From: Streptomyces sp. NBC_00178
GTDB lineage: Bacteria > Actinomycetota > Actinomycetes > Streptomycetales > Streptomycetaceae
Length of the DNA: 64,000 nt
Direction of reading: 5' to 3'
Assembly: GCF_036206005.1 (NCBI RefSeq)
Contig: NZ_CP108143.1
Span: 7,221,501 to 7,285,500 of the forward strand
The notes below the pieces were generated by a model. It had not been told where the DNA came from and searched no databases. It saw nothing but the letters and a program-made list of their open reading frames with translations. A program made the position numbers and the translations under genes. The stretch's first letter is position 1. Each line of letters opens with the position of its first letter. Shown piece after piece: positions 1-9,474 of this stretch.

Positions 1-338
1 TCGGCGAGGCGGCCCTCGGCCCAGAGTCCGCCGAGGGTGTCGATGAACTGCTTCAGCTGGGACGAGACGTTGCCGAAGCGGGTGGGGGTGCCGAATATGA
101 CTGCGTCCGCCCATTCGATGTCCGCAGGGGTGGCCTCGGGAACATGTGCGGTGGCGGCGTGGTTGGCGGCCCAGGCGGGGTTGGAGTCAATGGCGGCCTG
201 GGGGGCCAGTTCGCCCACCTTGACCAGACGGACCTCGGCACCGGCCTTGACGCCGGCGTCGTGCAGTTCCTTGGCTATCTCCGTGATGGTGCCGGTGGAG
301 GAGTAGTAGACGATTGCGAGCTTCACGGGGGTGGTCAT
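1..338 (-). CDS. wrbA: NAD(P)H:quinone oxidoreductase, WrbA-type flavodoxin (C-terminus outside window)
   Basis: The reading frame begins MTTPVKLAIVYYSSTGTITE, the FMN-phosphate loop (YYSSTGT) of the WrbA flavodoxin family. It later contains IFGTPTRFGNVSSQLKQFID, the second flavin-contacting loop (GTPTRFGN) typical of WrbA. WrbA proteins are cytosolic FMN enzymes that reduce quinones by two electrons with NAD(P)H. About 112 codons are visible and the rest runs off the window edge; the family is usually near 200 residues. The ATG at 338 is the first residue of the conserved N-terminus. A 16-bp palindrome lies 59 bp upstream and may be its operator. Confidence 0.87.
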   Translation of the reverse strand, partial: MTTPVKLAIVYYSSTGTITEIAKELHDAGVKAGAEVRLVKVGELAPQAAIDSNPAWAANHAATAHVPEATPADIEWADAVIFGTPTRFGNVSSQLKQFIDTLGGLWAEGRLA

Positions 339-396
339 GATCGGCGATTTCCGTTCGCTGTCGGCAGGTGAGGCGGGGGAGTGCGGCCATCACGCA

Positions 397-412
397 AGAC
401 GACCGGTCGTCT
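397..412. promoter_or_regulatory. Perfect 16-bp palindrome, probable repressor operator for wrbA
   Basis: AGACGACCGGTCGTCT is an exact inverted repeat in the 5' region of the minus-strand wrbA gene. Such short perfect palindromes next to redox genes are typical of TetR- or MarR-type operators, but no regulator gene is adjacent, so the binding protein is unknown. The rest of 339-672 shows no convincing gene. Confidence 0.45.
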
Positions 413-672
413 ATAAGGTAGGCGATCAGTGGGCACCTGTCAAAAAGTCGGTGAGGTGGGTAGTCCTGATGGGCATACTCGGGCGGCGGCCGAGCGTCGC
501 CAAGCCAGCGCTCATCCTCGTGCGGCCCGGGTGGTGCGCGCGGGCGCGGTGGCTGTGACTACCGCGTGGCCCGGGGCGTACCTGTCTTCGGCTCACCGCA
601 GACCGCGACGGGGCACGGCTGTCCTCACGATCGCGCAATGGCCTCCCAGGCCGCGGTGACACACTCCTCCTC

Positions 673-1112
673 CTAATGCCACCACTCCGCCGCCTCACCA
701 TGCTCCAACAGCTCGCGGATCTTCAGCAGGTCCGCCTGCGGGGGGATGCCCCAAAGCACCATTCCGATCCGCTCGATGCCTTCGCGTGTCGTGCCGAGGC
801 GATGGAAGGCCTCCAGCACGCTCGCCCGGGCGGCAGCAGCGCCGTTATCCGTCAGCACGATCAGTCGGATGGTGCAGTTCTGCGAAGGCTGAACCGTCTC
901 CCCGGCCAGAGAAGACCATCATCATCCGGTCGAACCCTGATCATGTCTCCGCTGGCGACCCAGCGGGCGAACCGGGGAGTGTTGTCCAGCCCACCGTGCC
1001 GTCGGCAAGGTCCAGAGGCCCACAGGGCGTCGACACTCGCCAGTGGCCGGCCTTCCTCGTCTGTCTCCAAGCGGAAATGGACCTTCACCTGGTCGTCACT
1101 GGTGTCAGTCAC
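673..1112 (-). pseudogene. DUF4265-like protein, one frameshift
   Basis: Two frames together spell one DUF4265-type protein. The first half starts at a GTG (VTDTSDDQVKVHFRLETDEE) and runs through a GDMIRVRPDDDGLLW segment. The second half resumes one frame over as GETVQPSQNCTIRLIVL and ends GEAAEWWH. The span is 440 bp, one base short of 147 codons, and the break lies at a TGGCCGGGG run near 900-905, consistent with a single-base deletion. DUF4265 proteins are small cytosolic proteins of unknown function common in actinomycetes. Whether this is a true pseudogene or a sequencing error cannot be decided here. Confidence 0.72.
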
Positions 1113-1625
1113 CGAGTCATCATCGACTTCGCACCCACCTGACCGGACTGCGGGCACGAAGGTGTGGGGCCGGACACCAGGTGAGGGGCCGGACACCGCT
1201 ACCGCTTCGACGGCGTCCGTAACGGCAGCCACGTCACCGTCCGCCGAACCATCTCCGCAGGAGGAGGACGGGTGATCTTGCCGCGTACGCGTGCCGCTCC
1301 AGACCGCCTGCATGCCCGCCGGTCGGGCGTGAAGGCGCTCTTGACCCCGATCACCACGTGCCGGCCGTGCTGGTGCACGAGGCAGTCAGGCTCGTCCTGG
1401 CTGCCGCGTGCGCCTGCTGTCGCGCGGTGCCGGCTTGCCTCCGCGGGTGGCATGTTCTGGACGCGGTGGTCAGCGGCGACCACGCCTGCGTCGGGGTGGC
1501 TCTCCTGGTGCGCGCACAGAGCGCGGTGCAGCAGAAGAGCTCATACCGCCTCAACTCGGCGCCTGCGCAGGTAGATTTGCTCGATTGGCAGTGCGGGAGC
1601 CGCCCGCGCGGGCTTGGAGGGCGGG
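1113..1625. other. Intergenic stretch without a supported gene
   Basis: Open frames exist on both strands but none shows a recognisable domain, a good ribosome-binding site or family-like composition. A short plus-strand frame near 1200-1275 looks faintly protein-like but cannot be assigned; it may be a decayed remnant. Confidence 0.4.
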
Positions 1626-1631
1626 GTGGGC

Positions 1632-3542
1632 GTGGGGGGCACCGCAGGTATCTCGGACCGCGAGTTCGAGGTCCTCAAGACGGACTACGAGATGGCGCGG
1701 GAGGACGAGCGCACCTTCGCCACCATCCAGGCGGCAGTCGCCGGGATCGTCGTCGCGCTCCTGGCCGCCCTGGCCACTGTCCTGACTCAGACGTGTCAGC
1801 TCAACGACCGGGCGAAGAACTGCACCGAGGCGCCCATCCTATTCCTGGCAAGTGCGCCCGCCATCCCCTTCGCCGCCCTGGCGCTGCTGCAACTTCTCGG
1901 CCTGGTCGCCACCGTGCGCAGCTATTACCTGCGGGCCGTGGAGGCGGAGCTGCGCCGGGCGGCCGCCGTCCCACTGAGGGAGTTGACCGGTGCCGGCATC
2001 AGCTCCCCCTCGTACGCCGCACTGATCGCCGAGGCGTCCACGATGCGCCGCGGCCGCTCCCGGTACCGGATCCTCAGCTTTCTGATCCTGTTCATCACCC
2101 TGTTGGTCTTCTCCGGTCTGACGGCCTTTGTCGCGGTGAGCCTCGGTGGCCGCACCGGCGTCGTCATGGCGGTCGCCTACGGCTGGGCCTTCATGCTGCT
2201 CGTCGCCGACGTGGCCTCCGCCACTGTCGGAGGCCGCTCGACCTTCCTGCACCTGGCCCGGCAGCTCGCCGCCCGGCAGGGAACCGGTCTGCTCGGTGGT
2301 AGCCCACCGCGCGGCCCCCGCCGACGTGGCCTGGTCTCCTACCTGGTGTTGCCCCGCCCCGAGGACTGGGTCAAATGGCTCCTGGTGCCCTTGGCATTCA
2401 CCATCGTCGTCCTCGCCCGCGATCTGACACCACAGTGGGAACGGCTGCTGCTGATGGTGCTCCTCGTCGAGTATCTGGTCTATGCCGCCCGATACCAGGT
2501 CAACGACATCCGCGGCTACGCCGAGGACGCCACCCACCCCGAAGCCGCCGCTCGCATGCGCCTGCCCCACCCCGCAGATCCGGCGGCGCGGCGTCTGGTC
2601 GTGGTGTGCAGCGCGCTGGTCGCCGCGCTGCGGCTCATCACCGCCCTCGGTATCGCCGCTGCCGCCGGAGTGACCCGCAGCCTCCTGGCTGCGACCGCGG
2701 TCATCGCAGTGGCCGGGGTGCTCTACGAGTACCTGCGCGCCGTCGAGGCGCGTCCGGGCGGCACACAGCGGGCCGCCGCCATCGGGCTGTGGGCCCTGGT
2801 GGGCACCGGATACGCCCTGCGCTACGCGGTGGGCGCGCACGCCGCCGGGCTGCTGGTCGGCGACTCACTCGTGTGGACGGGTGCCCTCTACGCCTACGGC
2901 CTGGGCACGATGTTCGTCCTGCTCACCTGGGTCCTGGAGGCGAGCGCGTACTGCCGTGCCCCGCACCCGCTCCGGTGGTACGCCTCGCCCGCGCTGCGGG
3001 CCAAGCCTCACCTGCTCCTGCTCCTGAGGTATGTGCGGGGCGTCACCCTCATACCCGGGCCGCCGCCCACCGGGGCCCCGGCGGGCTCCTGCGGGGAGGT
3101 CCCTGTACTACGCGGCCGGTGCGCCCTGGGCGCACCGTGGAACCTGGCGTACTGGGCCACCGTGGCAGCCGCCGCCCCGCTCGCCCTGCGCCTGGCCGGC
3201 CTCGCCCCGGACAGTGCCGCCGGAACGTGGGTTCTGGCCGCCTCCGCACCGGCCGCAGCGCTGCTGCCGCTGGCGGGCGGCACGACTGCCAGGACGCTGC
3301 TCCTGGCGGCGGGCACCGTGCTGCCCGCCTTCGGCGTGGCGCTGTCTGCCGATCCCAAGGCGGCCCTGTTCACGGCGCTGCCCTTCGCGGTGTGCGGCGG
3401 CCTGTACACCTCCTTCCGGCAACAGTCCTACCGTGACCTGAAGCACTTCCTGCCCGACCTGGCTGCTGCCGCCCGCCAGGCCGCAGTCCGCGCGTTCCGC
3501 GTCCTGGTCGGCCGCGCCACCTGGGACGACCTGACCCGCTGA
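1632..3542 (+). CDS. Large polytopic membrane protein of unknown function
   Basis: A 636-residue protein starts at GTG 1632 if the GGAGGG at 1617-1622 is its ribosome-binding site; GTG 1626 and TTG 1614 are alternatives in the same frame. A charged N-terminal helix (EFEVLKTDYEMAREDERTF) precedes two hydrophobic segments around residues 40-110. Another pair lies near 150-200, and about ten more predicted transmembrane stretches continue to the C-terminus. No transporter signature or enzyme motif was recognised. It stands alone, with neighbours on both sides separated by over 100 bp. It could be a transporter-like or stress-related membrane protein; the function is unknown. Confidence 0.8.
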   Translation: MGGTAGISDREFEVLKTDYEMAREDERTFATIQAAVAGIVVALLAALATVLTQTCQLNDRAKNCTEAPILFLASAPAIPFAALALLQLLGLVATVRSYYLRAVEAELRRAAAVPLRELTGAGISSPSYAALIAEASTMRRGRSRYRILSFLILFITLLVFSGLTAFVAVSLGGRTGVVMAVAYGWAFMLLVADVASATVGGRSTFLHLARQLAARQGTGLLGGSPPRGPRRRGLVSYLVLPRPEDWVKWLLVPLAFTIVVLARDLTPQWERLLLMVLLVEYLVYAARYQVNDIRGYAEDATHPEAAARMRLPHPADPAARRLVVVCSALVAALRLITALGIAAAAGVTRSLLAATAVIAVAGVLYEYLRAVEARPGGTQRAAAIGLWALVGTGYALRYAVGAHAAGLLVGDSLVWTGALYAYGLGTMFVLLTWVLEASAYCRAPHPLRWYASPALRAKPHLLLLLRYVRGVTLIPGPPPTGAPAGSCGEVPVLRGRCALGAPWNLAYWATVAAAAPLALRLAGLAPDSAAGTWVLAASAPAAALLPLAGGTTARTLLLAAGTVLPAFGVALSADPKAALFTALPFAVCGGLYTSFRQQSYRDLKHFLPDLAAAARQAAVRAFRVLVGRATWDDLTR

Positions 3543-3691
3543 ACGCCTCCCATGACCCACGAGCGCGGCCAGGCTCGGCGGATTGACCGCAAGCTCCCGA
3601 GTCGGCGCGGCGGTGAAGTGGACCACGCTCGAGTACTGGATGTCGCGGTTGGCTAGGGTGTGCAGCTGTGGGACGGGGAGAGGGCGGTGAC

Positions 3692-4753
3692 ATGGTGAAG
3701 AGGGTCGGGGGATCGGTCCCTGTAGGGCGGACTGCCCGGATCCAGGACGTTGCGGCCCTGGCCGGGGTGTCGGTGGCCACGGTGTCGAACGTGCTCAACC
3801 GTCCCGGGCGGGTGACCGCGCAGACGTCGGAGCGCGTGATGCGTGCGGTGCGGGAGCTGGACTACGTCGCGCACCCGGGGGCGGTCGGGCTGCGCAGTGG
3901 CCGGGTCCGTGCGCTGGGGCTGGTGGTACCCGACATCGTCAACTCCTTCTACGCGCGGATCGCGGGCAGCGCGGCCGACGCGGCCTATGAGCGCGGCTAC
4001 TCACTGACGTTGTGCCACAGCGGCGACGACCCCGAGCGTGAGCAGGGGTACTTCGACATGCTCGCCGATCAGCGGTCCGCAGGCGTGATCGTGGTTCCGG
4101 TGGCCGCCGACCCCGACCGTCTTGCCCGGCTGCGTCGACGCGGGATCCCGCTGGTCACCACCGACCGTGCGGGCTCCACGACAGATGGCTGCTCGGTTGC
4201 CGTGGACGACGAACGAGGCGGCCGGATTGCAGTCGAGCAACTCCTCGCCGACCGCGCGGGGCACCCGGGCGGAACCGACGGCGAGGTGACCGTCGTGGTG
4301 GTCAACGGCAGCAGGGACATCCAGCAGTGCGCCGACCGCTACCGGGGCGCCGAAGAAGTGGTCCGGGACCGGCCGGATGTCCGGCTGGTGGAGGTCACCG
4401 TGCGGGAGATGACGCTGGACACCGGGGTGGCTGTGGCCCGCTCGCTCGCAGAGGCAGCGCACCTGCCCGTCGGCGTGTTCTGCACCAACGACTTCCTGGC
4501 GGCTGGGCTGGTCCGCGGGCTGCTGGAGTGTGGCGTACGGGTGCCGACGGACGTCCGGGTGGCCGGGTTCGGTGATCTGGATGTGGCGATGTTGTCGGGG
4601 ATGCCGCTCACCAGCGTCCGTCAGTCCGTCGAAGACCTGGGCCGAACCGCCGTGGAGTTGCTGCTCGACGAGGTGGAGGCGGCGGAGGGTGCACACACGC
4701 ATTCCTCGCACGTGTTCGCCCCCACTCTCGTCGTCCGCGATTCCGCACCCTGA
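3692..4753 (+). CDS. LacI-family transcriptional regulator
   Basis: A 353-residue protein with the N-terminal LacI helix-turn-helix and hinge (RIQDVAALAGVSVATVSNVL, about residues 16-35). A periplasmic-binding-protein-like effector domain follows from about residue 70 (LGLVVPDIVNSFYARIAGSA) to the end, including the VAGFGDLDVA segment typical of the family. Family members are dimers that bind palindromic operators and are usually released by sugars. The start at ATG 3692 follows a purine-rich tract and gives a normal N-terminus. The nearest target is the isomerase/GH43 pair downstream, preceded by a LacI-like operator at 5734-5747, so a role as the local arabinose-type sugar repressor is inferred. 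Confidence 0.93.
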   Translation: MVKRVGGSVPVGRTARIQDVAALAGVSVATVSNVLNRPGRVTAQTSERVMRAVRELDYVAHPGAVGLRSGRVRALGLVVPDIVNSFYARIAGSAADAAYERGYSLTLCHSGDDPEREQGYFDMLADQRSAGVIVVPVAADPDRLARLRRRGIPLVTTDRAGSTTDGCSVAVDDERGGRIAVEQLLADRAGHPGGTDGEVTVVVVNGSRDIQQCADRYRGAEEVVRDRPDVRLVEVTVREMTLDTGVAVARSLAEAAHLPVGVFCTNDFLAAGLVRGLLECGVRVPTDVRVAGFGDLDVAMLSGMPLTSVRQSVEDLGRTAVELLLDEVEAAEGAHTHSSHVFAPTLVVRDSAP

Positions 4754-5733
4754 CCATGCCGTGCGGGCGGGGCCCTGTCCGGCTCACGTCGTTGTCCGCG
4801 TCGGCGCGGAAGCGGGCACTGCGACGCTCACATTAATGAGTCGACGTCAGCAGGGCCCGTCGAAACGGTAGTTGACCGGAGCCTGCGTCCGGAGCCCGGG
4901 ACGGTGCATTGTCGAGCGCCGCCGCGTGGACGGGCCTGGCGACGGCAGCTCGACCGCAGGCGTCCGCGGTGAGCTGGCGCAATGGCTGGTCATGGGGGCC
5001 GACGCCGAGGACTCGTTCCGCATCGGGCCGGCGGCCGGGGAGCCGCCCCACCGGGTGTCGCGTGAGACCACATCCCGGGACCACTGCACGCGACACGCCA
5101 ACACCGCCTGCTGGCAGCCGGGTTTCGTGTCGCGCACTCCTGGGGACCTGCCGGATGCGCGCGAGCGTATTACCCGGCGGCAGGGAACTCGGCGGTCGAC
5201 GACGGGACCGCCGGTGGCAGCGCACTGACAGCGGCCGGCGTTTTCGATTACCGCGGTGCGTTGATCGTGACTCCTCCAGCGTGCATAAATCCATGACGTG
5301 TGCGCAGGTGGCGCACCGTCCTGTCGATGCCCAGTTCGTTGGTGAGCCGGGAGCTCCCGGCCACCTCGGTGCACACCGGCCGGTCGAGCTCACCGGCCTC
5401 CAACCGACCGCAGGGCGCCAGGAGATGTACCCGAGGTGCCCGCCCATCCCTCGGAAGACCGTGCCCGCCCTTCCTCGGGATGCCATGAAGCCGTGTGATC
5501 AGAGGCAGGCTTGCCGGACTTCTCGCGCCCGTGACATACGCACGGTGGCGCCGACAGGCCTGATGTCCACCGACCGGCGGGTGAAGCGTTCCCCGGGCCC
5601 TGGCCGGTCGCGGTCGGCGGTGCTGAGACCACGACGGGGACCGTCAACCCGCAGTACGACAGGGAACTCAGTCTCCTGCACGGACTCTTGACGCCTCGCC
5701 GCGGGCGCCCTACGGTCCCTCTCAGCTCGCGTT
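4754..5733. other. Unusually long non-coding gap between regulator and sugar operon
   Basis: Nearly 1 kb without a convincing gene. Frames are open on both strands, as expected at this GC content, but give low-complexity Arg/Pro/Gly-rich peptides with no domain and no ribosome-binding site. A lost gene between the regulator and the isomerase is possible. Confidence 0.45.
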
Positions 5734-5747
5734 TGAAACGTTTTACA
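5734..5747. promoter_or_regulatory. LacI-type operator upstream of the sugar operon
   Basis: TGAAACGTTTTACA contains the central AACGTT and an imperfect TGAAAC/GTTTTA dyad characteristic of LacI-family operators. It lies 50 bp before the isomerase start and is AT-rich against its surroundings. With a LacI gene just upstream, local repression is the simplest reading. Confidence 0.6.
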
Positions 5748-5796
5748 AATTGGCGTCCGCCGCTGCGGCACGTTCCGAAGGAGCCGAACCGTCACC

Positions 5797-7242
5797 ATGG
5801 AGACACCCGCACCCGCTGATGCGGGGCTACCCCGCACGACCCCGCGCAAGACCCGGATCGGCCTCGTCGCCGGGGGACTTGGCGCGTACTGGCCTCAGTT
5901 CCCGGGCCTGCTGGAACAACTGCAGCACTCGGCCCGCTCGGTCAGCGACCGGTTCTCCGGCATGGGATGCGAGGTTGTCGATGTCGGCTTCGTGTCCGAC
6001 CCGCAGGAGGCCGCCGCGGCGGCCGAGAAGCTGCGATCCGCAGACTGCGACCTGATCGTCACCTTCCTCACGACCTATCTGACCGCCTCGATGGTCCTGC
6101 CGGTCGCCCAGCGCAGCCAGGCCCCCGTGCTGCTCATCGACCTGCAACCGACCGCGTCCATGGACCACGCCACGTTCGGCACGGGCGAGTGGCTCGCCTA
6201 CTGCGGTCAGTGCCCGCTGCCGGAGATCGCCAACGTCTTCCGCCGGGCTCGCATCCCCTTCCGGTCGGTCTCAGGCCATCTGCACGACGAGAACGCCTGG
6301 ACCCGAATCGAACGCTGGATCCGCGCCGCAGGCGTGCGCGCCGCGATGCGGCACGCACGGCACGGGCTGATGGGACACCTCTACCCCGGCATGCTCGACG
6401 TGTCCACCGACCTCACGCTCGTCTCCGCCCAGTTCGGCTCGCATGTAGAGGTCCTCGAAGTCGACGACCTGCGGATCCGCGTCGCCGAGGTCACCGAACG
6501 GCAGGTCGACGCGCGCGTGGCCCTGGCCCGTGAAGTGTTCACCCTCGACACCTCCGTCGTCGAAGAGGACCTGCGCTGGGGTGCGAAGGTCTCGGTCGGC
6601 CTGGACCGCCTGGTCGACGACTTCGCCCTGGACTCCCTGGCGTACTACCACCGCGGCCTCGACGGCGAGCTCCACGAACGCCTGGGAGCCGGGATGATCC
6701 TCGGGGCCTCACTGCTCACCGCGCGCGGCATACCTGTGGCCGGTGAGTACGAGCTGCGCACCAGTCTGGCCATGCTCATGGCCGACCGTCTCGGCGCGGG
6801 CGGGTCGTTCACCGAACTTCAGGCACTGAACTTCGACGACGACGTCGTCGAGATGGGCCACGACGGCCCTGCCCACCTCGCCAGCAGCAGCGCCGACCCG
6901 CTGCTGCGCGGCCTCGGCGTCTACCACGGCAAGCGCGGCTGGGGCGTGAGCGTGGAGTTCGACGTACGGCACGGCCCCGTCACCACGTTCGGGCTCGGCC
7001 AGGACGCGGACGGCACCTACATGGTGATCGCCTCGCAGGGCCAGGTGGTCCCCGGCCCCCTGCTGGAGATCGGCAACACCACCTCTCGCGTGGACTTCGG
7101 CTGCGATCCGGGCGAGTGGACAGACGCATGGAGCGCCTCCGGCATAGGCCATCACTGGGCCCTGTGCGTCGGGCACCGCGCCAAGGACCTTCAGGCGGTC
7201 GCCGACCTGCTCGGACTGCCGTTCGTCCACGTCACCGTCTGA
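5797..7242 (+). CDS. L-arabinose/L-fucose isomerase-family protein
   Basis: A 481-residue protein with the layout of L-arabinose isomerase. It has an N-terminal Rossmann-like half (DCDLIVTFLTTYLTASMVLP, residues 84-103). The catalytic half keeps the residues aligned with E. coli AraA Glu306, Glu333, His350 and His450: E317 in VAGEYELRT, E340 in GSFTELQALNF, H355 in VEMGHDGPAH and H452/H453 in GIGHHWALC. These bind the divalent metal and interconvert aldose and ketose. Substrate preference (arabinose, fucose or another aldose) cannot be read from the sequence. AAGGAG about 15 bp upstream supports ATG 5797. It is probably co-transcribed with the GH43 gene 84 bp downstream and controlled from the operator at 5734. 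Confidence 0.85.
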   Translation: METPAPADAGLPRTTPRKTRIGLVAGGLGAYWPQFPGLLEQLQHSARSVSDRFSGMGCEVVDVGFVSDPQEAAAAAEKLRSADCDLIVTFLTTYLTASMVLPVAQRSQAPVLLIDLQPTASMDHATFGTGEWLAYCGQCPLPEIANVFRRARIPFRSVSGHLHDENAWTRIERWIRAAGVRAAMRHARHGLMGHLYPGMLDVSTDLTLVSAQFGSHVEVLEVDDLRIRVAEVTERQVDARVALAREVFTLDTSVVEEDLRWGAKVSVGLDRLVDDFALDSLAYYHRGLDGELHERLGAGMILGASLLTARGIPVAGEYELRTSLAMLMADRLGAGGSFTELQALNFDDDVVEMGHDGPAHLASSSADPLLRGLGVYHGKRGWGVSVEFDVRHGPVTTFGLGQDADGTYMVIASQGQVVPGPLLEIGNTTSRVDFGCDPGEWTDAWSASGIGHHWALCVGHRAKDLQAVADLLGLPFVHVTV

Positions 7243-7326
7243 CGGCCGAGCGAGTCGAGGCGGCCCACGCCTTCCAGCGCAACGGGCCAAGCCTGTTGCT
7301 TCTGATCCGACCCATGGAGGAACGAC

Positions 7327-9474
7327 ATGAGGAACACCGCGCGGTTTCGCCGGCAGCTGGCCGGGATCGGGCTGCCCCTGATCCTGGCGCTCTCCGCGGC
7401 GCAGACGACGTATGCGGCTCCGGCCGGTGAAGGCAAACCCCATGCGGGACCCGGCGAGAAGACGGTCACCCTGGTGAACCAGGACACCGACGGGAACCCC
7501 ACCATACGATTCGACGTCAACGGCAACGCCATCGACGCCCACGACGGCCAGATCCAGCGCTTCGGCGACACCTACTACCTCTACGGCACCAGCTACGGCT
7601 GCGGCTACGAGTGGAACACCCCCGGGGCTCCCTTCTGCGGGTTCGTCTCCTACAGCTCGCCGGACCTGGTGCACTGGACACCGCGCGGACCACTGTTCGA
7701 CGCCTCCTCGAAGACCTGGCAGAAGCGGTGTGACGGCGGCACGTACGGCTGCTACCGGCCTCACGTCGTGTTCAACAAGAAGACCCGGAAGTACGTGCTG
7801 TGGATCAATTCCTACGACACCGGCGTCGGCTACCACGTCTTCACCTCCGACCACCCCACTCGTGGGTTCGAGGAGGTGGCCGTGCCGGACCTCGCGGCCC
7901 CCGAAGGCGCGCCCGGTGGTGTGAACTACGGCGATCACCAGGTCTTCGTCGACCACGACGGGGTCGCCTACCTCGCGTTCACCGACTGGATCCGGGGCGG
8001 CGACATCATCATCGAGCGCCTTGACGATACCTATACGACAGGCACCGGCCACTGGACCCGGACGAATCTGCGCTCGACCGAGGCGCCGACGATCTTCGAG
8101 CGGGGAGGCACCTACTACCTCACCTACTCCGACCCCAACCGTGGGTACATGACCACCGGCACCGGATACGTCACCGCGCCGACCCCGCTCGGGCCCTGGT
8201 CGGGGAGCAGTGCCAGCCGCGACGCCTGGTCGGTCTCCGACGGGATGATGAACATCGAGGGTGGTGGTGTCGGTCTCAGCCGAGAAGGCGAGGAATGGCG
8301 GGACTACTCCTTCGAAGCCAAGGTCACGCCCAGGCGAGCCGTGGGAGGCGACTACGCGCAGGTCGGCCTCGCCGTACGCGGATCGGCTGCGGGCAGCTAC
8401 CAGTGGCTCATCGGCAACTACCCGCACCAGGGGGCGGTCGGCGGCAACCTCACCAAGTTGGTGCCGGGCAAGCCGGCCGCGATCGTGAAGCTGCCGATGG
8501 CGATCACCACCGGGCAGTCCTACGATGTGAAGATCACGGTCGAGGGCTCACGCATCGAAACCCGGATCGACGGCCAACTGGTGGACACCACGGTGGACAC
8601 CACGAGCGACCACGGTCGCGTCGGATTCCGCGAGAGCCAGAGCGATGGCGAGAGGGCAAGCATCGACGACGTCACAGTCACCGGTGCCGACGGAACGGTA
8701 CTGCTGTCCGACGACTTCTCCGGCGGCCTGACGAAGTGGGACCGCCCGGAGTCGACCATCACCGGCACCAACATCACCACAACCTCGTGCGGTGGTCAGC
8801 CGGCAGACGTCCTGCCGCTCAAGACCAGCTCCGGCACTGTCTACCTCTACCAGTCGGACGTGTGGATGAACGCGAAGGCGAACGAGGCCCTCGCCAAACA
8901 CTACTGGCAGCCCCTGGAGTTCAACGGTGACGGCTCCATCCGGCCCATCGAGTGCGGCCGCTCCTACGGCCTGACCGTGCCGGTCCGCCCTGGCAACCCG
9001 CAGAAGCGAAGTAGCCAGCTGGAAACCGGGGACGCCGGATATCGCACCCACTGGGACGTCGCCGGCGGACTCGCACGTGCGCAGGAGATCACGATGCCGG
9101 ACGCCGGCCGACTGCGAGCGGTGCGCTTCACGACCTTCCAGTCCGGACACCCGAACGCGCCGCTCGTCCTCGACCTGCGTCGTACCCGGACAGACGGCAC
9201 AGGCACCACTGTTGCCTCCGTGGAAATCCCCGCCGACAAGGTGTCATGGGCCGCGCGATGGGCCGAGCTGAAGCTCGATCGGCCGCTGCAGGTTCGCGCC
9301 GGCGACCGCTTCGCGCTGGTGGTCCGGTCCGCGACCACACAGGGCGCCTTCGGCATCGCCTACAGCGACACCACCCCCTACGGTGGGGGCCGGGCCCTGA
9401 TCAGTCGCGATGGTGGCGAGAAGTGGACCGAGGAACCCGGCCGCGTCCTGCACGTCGAGGCCGACGTCTCATGA
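7327..9474 (+). CDS. Secreted glycoside hydrolase family 43-like protein with accessory beta-sandwich domains
   Basis: A 715-residue protein with a Sec signal peptide ending near residue 30 (ALSAAQTTYA). A five-bladed propeller GH43 region follows at about 60-295. Plausible catalytic residues are D73 in AIDAHDGQ (base), D203 in NYGDHQVF (modulator) and E252 in STEAPTIF (acid). Residues about 295-460 form an inserted concanavalin-like domain of the DUF1080/LamG type (YSFEAKVTPR, LSDDFSGGLTKWDR), and a third beta-rich module closes the protein. GH43 enzymes cleave arabinan, xylan or galactan side chains, which fits release of sugars for the isomerase upstream. GGAGG at 7317-7321 supports the start. 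The exact substrate is unknown. Confidence 0.87.
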   Translation: MRNTARFRRQLAGIGLPLILALSAAQTTYAAPAGEGKPHAGPGEKTVTLVNQDTDGNPTIRFDVNGNAIDAHDGQIQRFGDTYYLYGTSYGCGYEWNTPGAPFCGFVSYSSPDLVHWTPRGPLFDASSKTWQKRCDGGTYGCYRPHVVFNKKTRKYVLWINSYDTGVGYHVFTSDHPTRGFEEVAVPDLAAPEGAPGGVNYGDHQVFVDHDGVAYLAFTDWIRGGDIIIERLDDTYTTGTGHWTRTNLRSTEAPTIFERGGTYYLTYSDPNRGYMTTGTGYVTAPTPLGPWSGSSASRDAWSVSDGMMNIEGGGVGLSREGEEWRDYSFEAKVTPRRAVGGDYAQVGLAVRGSAAGSYQWLIGNYPHQGAVGGNLTKLVPGKPAAIVKLPMAITTGQSYDVKITVEGSRIETRIDGQLVDTTVDTTSDHGRVGFRESQSDGERASIDDVTVTGADGTVLLSDDFSGGLTKWDRPESTITGTNITTTSCGGQPADVLPLKTSSGTVYLYQSDVWMNAKANEALAKHYWQPLEFNGDGSIRPIECGRSYGLTVPVRPGNPQKRSSQLETGDAGYRTHWDVAGGLARAQEITMPDAGRLRAVRFTTFQSGHPNAPLVLDLRRTRTDGTGTTVASVEIPADKVSWAARWAELKLDRPLQVRAGDRFALVVRSATTQGAFGIAYSDTTPYGGGRALISRDGGEKWTEEPGRVLHVEADVS

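Noticed and set aside
6709..8427. A 572-codon minus-strand open frame opposite the isomerase and GH43 genes
   Set aside because: No domain, start context or family-like composition; both plus-strand genes show conserved catalytic motifs.
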